A stretch of 15,567 nucleotides of DNA from an uncultured Clostridia bacterium (GTDB lineage Bacteria; Bacillota; Clostridia; Oscillospirales; Oscillospiraceae): positions 1 to 15,567 of the forward strand of contig CAMWSZ010000024.1 of the NCBI GenBank assembly GCA_947177005.1. Direction: 5' to 3'. The position numbers and the translations under genes are program-made. Below, piece after piece: positions 15,331 to 15,567 of the stretch. The notes beneath the pieces were generated by a model, which was not told where the DNA came from, ran no database searches, and worked only from the letters and a program-made list of their open reading frames with translations. How positions within the stretch are numbered: the stretch's first letter is position 1; every line of letters begins with the position of its first letter.

Positions 15331-15441
15331 AATACTTAACAGCATATAGATAGCTAAAATATGCGAAGCTCTGTTGAACGGAGATAGAACATACCAGCAG
15401 GGGCGATTTCCGCCCCTGCTGGTAAAATGCTGTTGAGTATT
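15331..15441 (+). ncRNA. Structured leader RNA with long outer stem (antiterminator conformation)
   Basis: AATACTTAACAGCAT (15331-15345) pairs with ATGCTGTTGAGTATT (15427-15441) over 15 positions, 14 Watson-Crick and one G-U. It encloses a small hairpin CTCTG/CGGAG (15369-15373/15379-15383) and a strong perfect hairpin ACCAGCAGGGGCG / CGCCCCTGCTGGT (15393-15405/15411-15423, plus one T-A pair). The GC-rich hairpin stands out in AT-rich surroundings and has no T-tract after it. A tiny ORF of 8 codons (MRSSVERR, 15361-15387) lies inside but has no convincing ribosome site. Confidence 0.6.
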
Positions 15442-15471
15442 GAGGTACAGCATGGGCGGTTTTATTTTTTT
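15410..15471 (+). terminator. Intrinsic terminator mutually exclusive with the upstream hairpin (attenuator)
   Basis: CCGCCCCTGCTG (15410-15421) pairs with CAGCATGGGCGG (15448-15459) in 11 of 12 positions (one C/T mismatch), followed directly by TTTTATTTTTTT (15460-15471). Its left arm is the same sequence that forms the right arm of the 15393-15423 hairpin, and its loop contains the right arm of the 15331-15441 outer stem. Both structures cannot form together, the hallmark of transcription attenuation. The controlled gene would lie beyond position 15567. Confidence 0.65.
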
Positions 15472-15520
15472 AGAGGTATTTTCTCAAAAAAAGTCTTATT
15501 CCGTTATGGTGTACCTGTAA
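15452..15520 (+). CDS. Small ORF (22 codons), possible leader peptide
   Basis: ATG 15452 has GAGG at 15442-15445 with a 6-nt spacer. The product begins MGGFIFLEVF, ends SVMVYL, and stops at TAA 15518-15520. Its start codon lies in the 3' arm of the terminator hairpin and the T-tract falls inside its codons 3-7, so it is translated only if transcription passes the terminator. It is either a leader peptide of a downstream gene (the region recalls leaders of antibiotic-resistance genes, an impression I cannot verify) or a chance ORF. Confidence 0.4.
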   Translation: MGGFIFLEVFSQKKSYSVMVYL

Positions 15521-15567
15521 ATTAAAACATATACTTGAATATAATTTCCCATTATACATCTGTATTT
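15521..15567. other. AT-rich non-coding right edge
   Basis: There is no ORF. TATAAT occurs at 15540-15545 but no good -35 box lies at 16-18 nt. The stretch probably continues the leader of a gene outside the window. Confidence 0.3.

Noticed and set aside
1..15567. tRNA, rRNA, CRISPR arrays or intact insertion sequences
   Set aside because: No cloverleaf, regularly spaced repeats, transposase motifs or terminal inverted repeats with an internal gene were seen.

Overview
The window looks like chromosomal DNA from an anaerobic gut Firmicute (Clostridia, Oscillospiraceae or Lachnospiraceae type). The reasons are strong AGGAGG-type ribosome binding sites, a YesN-like AraC response regulator, an oxygen-sensitive [4Fe-4S] ene-reductase, and a Clostridia-style XRE regulator. 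The assignment is inference from gene content; no marker gene is present.

Positions 1-13427 form one divergent catabolic locus. Leftward from position 3888 runs a three-gene operon: a type-B carboxylesterase, a GH1 beta-glycosidase and a GPH-family sugar:cation symporter that is cut by the window edge. Rightward from 4093 runs a five-gene operon: a GH78 alpha-L-rhamnosidase, a Gfo/Idh/MocA oxidoreductase, a small VOC (glyoxalase-fold) protein, a 648-residue FMN/[4Fe-4S]/FAD ene-reductase of the Old Yellow Enzyme type, and a clan GH-A-like TIM-barrel glycosidase that I cannot place in a family. That operon closes with a clear terminator at 11756-11797. A response regulator with an AraC output domain follows. 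The 204-bp divergent intergenic region holds back-to-back sigma-A-like promoters and two identical 10-bp direct repeats spaced exactly 21 bp, a good candidate site for that regulator.

No enzyme shows a signal peptide, so the locus reads as import followed by intracellular trimming. Acyl groups would be removed by the esterase, glucose and rhamnose by GH1 and GH78, and perhaps another sugar by the last glycosidase. The aglycone or an oxidised sugar intermediate would then be processed by the Gfo/Idh, VOC and ene-reductase enzymes. Acylated or rhamnosylated plant phenolic glycosides (flavonoids and relatives) are the most natural substrate guess. Saponins or other terpenoid or steroid glycosides are an alternative.

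From about 13430 the DNA is visibly more AT-rich and of a different character. It contains an intact DUF554 membrane protein, a broken CcdA/TauE-like membrane gene (in-frame TAA, no start), and an XRE regulator broken by a one-base frameshift. The last 240 bp form a structured leader with mutually exclusive antiterminator and terminator hairpins plus small ORFs. This leader probably attenuates a gene lying just beyond the right edge. The tail may be the edge of a mobile or resistance-bearing element.
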